This document shows, piece by piece, positions 61,771 to 64,000 of a stretch of 64,000 nucleotides of DNA. Every line of letters starts with the position of its first letter. Positions within the stretch are counted from its first letter, which is position 1. The notes below the pieces were generated by a model. The model searched no databases. It saw only the letters and a program-made list of their open reading frames with translations, and was not told where the DNA came from. The stretch comes from Seriola aureovittata (Eukaryota; Chordata; Actinopteri; Carangiformes; Carangidae). The translations under genes and the position numbers were made by a program. Where the stretch lies: the NCBI RefSeq assembly GCF_021018895.1, contig NC_079377.1, positions 23,736,501 through 23,800,500 on the forward strand, given 5' to 3'.

Positions 61771-63352
61771 AGAAAGCGTGGCACCGTGTGTTTTGGTATG
61801 CAGACTCCCACCAGTTTTTAAAACAGGTTCTTACATTTAAAATCCAAAAGATTTTCATTACATAAAACTTTTTGATACAAGTTATGGTTGCATTTCATTT
61901 TGCCAGTAACACCTATATTCCATATGTATTTACAGTCTGTAATGTCATTTTTTAATAGAGGTTTCACTGTTGATAGCAGACTCCATCTTTGGATAATAAC
62001 TGTGTGAGGGACTTACAGGAAACTGCATTTATGTTCCTCAGCGCAACAGGTTGAAATGTTCTGATAACTCTTATACACATAACGAAGCTGTATTAAATTA
62101 CTACAATACAAACCCAATTTTCCTACTTCTACTGCTTCACAGTGAAAGCATTTAACTGTAGAATTGCTGGGTGGCTTAAAGGCTTAGATTTTTTCAAGTC
62201 TTCAATGAATAATGTTTTATTAATATTAATAAAGGCAGACCAGTTAAGTATTCAAGCTTTTATAGAGCAATCTATGTGTTGGTCAGCTAGATTTTAGATT
62301 TCTGCAGGTAGTTTTAGCCGGATGAGCCATTTTGAATAAGGGATCCAGAACGAGTCTGGACCGAACTAACCACTTCATGAACGGGTCCAAATCCGGGCCG
62401 AAAGAGCTGCTTCATGAACGGATACGGATAGGTTCTGGCCCCTGGTCTGGATCCGTAATCGTCATCCGTTCTGGAGCCGTCCCGCCGTGCAAGTCAACTT
62501 CCGGAGCCACTGACACCTCCAGGATCCAGCTTTATTGCAGATCAACTTCTGTAAGTGCATGTACACATGTGTGTGTACATGTCTTGCTGTGGTTGTGGGG
62601 ACACATTTGTGTTTGAAACCATCAGTGTGAGGTTATTGTGGCCAGTCGTGGCAGCTTCAAAAGGCTTTTTGAGGGACACCTGCAGTGACTGAGGTCAGTG
62701 TCAGGATGAGTCTCTACGACATTGAATGAAACTGAATGTAACGTCCTTTGTGCAGATTGAAACGGGAGGAGTGAAGTACATGCACCAAGCAGCAGGCACA
62801 TTCAAAAGTTCTCCAGGAATTTTCTAGTTTTTATTATTTTATTATTTTATTTTTTTCAACCTGAAGGACTGAGGACTCTGTTGTTGTGATCAGACAAAAA
62901 GAAACCACAGGCAACCAGTGTAGAAGAATAAGAACTCATGACCTGCTTTTAATAACAGGAAGACAAGATTACAGTAATCAAGGCTGGGTGAGGTACAACT
63001 AATTTAATCCTTGGACTGTGTGTGTATATAATTTATGCAGGCCTATATTCTCATTCAGGTAATTCAGGGTTTTGGTGTTCAGTATAATAATAATTACATG
63101 ATATGCACGACATGAGAGCCAGCTGGTGTTTTATGTGTTCAGTACATGACTGGTGCTGGTTCAGACGCACAGTTGACACTGAAACGAAAGAAGAAACAGG
63201 AGATTGTGACTAGTGGACTATGCAGACTGATGGGCAGCTCATTGAAAACAACCCAGTACAGACAAGCTTTCACACTTTGTCTTTCAAACTCCACCCACTA
63301 CAATCCTGACTCATGCTAGATGCAGATTAACTATAGAAGTCTGTACATGCAT

Positions 63353-63400
<48 letters not shown>

Positions 63401-64000
63401 CACACATACTCATGCAATGCTTAACAACAGCAGTCGGTCCACTTGTGATTGGCAGATCATCCAGAGGCGACGTAAAGCCTTTCTTTCACCCTCAAACTGA
63501 GCTGTCAGTCAAATTAGAAGAAGGCAGCGCTGCAATATGGGTGCTGAAAATAGGTTGTCCTCACCTCAGGCCCTTCGCAGGGCCAGCGGGAACACAATGT
63601 TTCAAGGCAGCCACAGAACTGAGAGGCCACATTCACCTGCACAGTCTGTGGTAATGTGGGATAAAGCCAGTGGGCTTGTCGCTCCCATGGTGCAAAGTTT
63701 GAAAGTGGGTTTGATTTTTGTTCAGACCATGTTAAGGACATTATAACAGTGTGAAAAAAGTAGTTATAGGAATTGTATTTGAACTTTGGACTGAGAGGAG
63801 TCAGTTCTTCCTCCAGTTTTGGATTATTTGAAGTTACTGCTTCAGAATCAATGACAGACACACAAGCTTATATGTAAAATTTGAAACGCCATTTCCCGTC
63901 CTACCTGGGTAGCTATCGGAAGCTAGAATTGCATTGTGAAAGCGAGGCTTATAGGGACCCAGTTTAAACGTTGAAGGTGTCATCTTTGTATGCAATCATC
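61771..64000. other. Gene-free DNA at the right edge
   Basis: Holds a pair of related phrases CACTTCATGAACGGGTCC and GCTTCATGAACGGATACG (62369-62430), an AC microsatellite (63356) and otherwise unassigned sequence. Because the tnp2-like relic lies just to the left, part of 61400-62550 may be the remainder of that element. Confidence 0.4.
63356..63397 (+). repeat. (AC)21 microsatellite
   Basis: Forty-two uninterrupted bases. Confidence 0.96.

Noticed and set aside
63514..63861. 115-codon minus-strand frame with Cys, Trp and Pro content
   Set aside because: It looked compositionally protein-like, but I could not match it to a family and it has overlapping plus-strand frames of similar length. 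Left uncalled.
1..64000. CRISPR arrays, bacterial operons, integrated prophage or a novel defence system
   Set aside because: The sequence has vertebrate intron and intergenic character throughout. No spaced direct-repeat array or compact gene cluster was seen.

Overview
The window looks like nuclear DNA from a ray-finned (teleost) fish. It is AT-leaning, full of CA/GT microsatellites and long homopolymer runs, and scattered with decayed repeats of kinds common in teleosts: a LINE 3' end carrying the GGATAAAAGCGTCTG tail, MITE-like elements, a tRNA-headed SINE-like repeat, and hAT-type and CACTA-type transposase relics. No bacterial-style gene organisation, CRISPR array, rRNA or complete tRNA was seen. 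The species cannot be named from the sequence.

One protein-coding exon is convincing: the first coding exon of neuregulin 3 (nrg3) on the minus strand, 35692-36388. It encodes 232 codons plus one base: a short N-terminal tail, the highly conserved hydrophobic segment, the conserved YVPTDLVD juxtamembrane stretch and a Thr/Ser-rich stalk. It ends at a perfect GTGAGT splice donor in phase 1. No EGF-domain exon or later exon was found, so positions 1-35691 are the start of the very long first intron. Positions above 36388 are 5' UTR and promoter flank (to roughly 38.6 kb), then intergenic DNA.

Layout. 1-35.7 kb: nrg3 intron 1, with microsatellites, three copies of one MITE-like family (24.7, 27.4 and 30.8 kb), a LINE-tail-like repeat (9.1-9.4 kb), a CpG-dense patch (19.5-20.0 kb) and several G/C homopolymers. 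35.7-36.4 kb: nrg3 exon 1. 36.4-38.6 kb: purine-rich 5' flank with upstream ORFs. 38.6-64 kb: gene-poor upstream DNA with an OTU-domain relic (46.8-47.3 kb, +), a hAT/ZBED-type transposase relic (47.8-48.0 kb, -), a LINE 3' fragment (56.1-56.6 kb, +), interstitial telomeric repeats (54.2 and 57.5 kb), a second copy of the LINE-tail-like repeat (59.4-59.8 kb, +) and a frameshifted tnp2-like transposase relic (60.7-61.4 kb, +).

The biology is one large neuronal signalling gene whose first intron and upstream flank probably hold regulatory elements, in a background of dead transposons. I saw no convincing undescribed multi-gene system. All family assignments rest on motif recognition by eye and were not searched.
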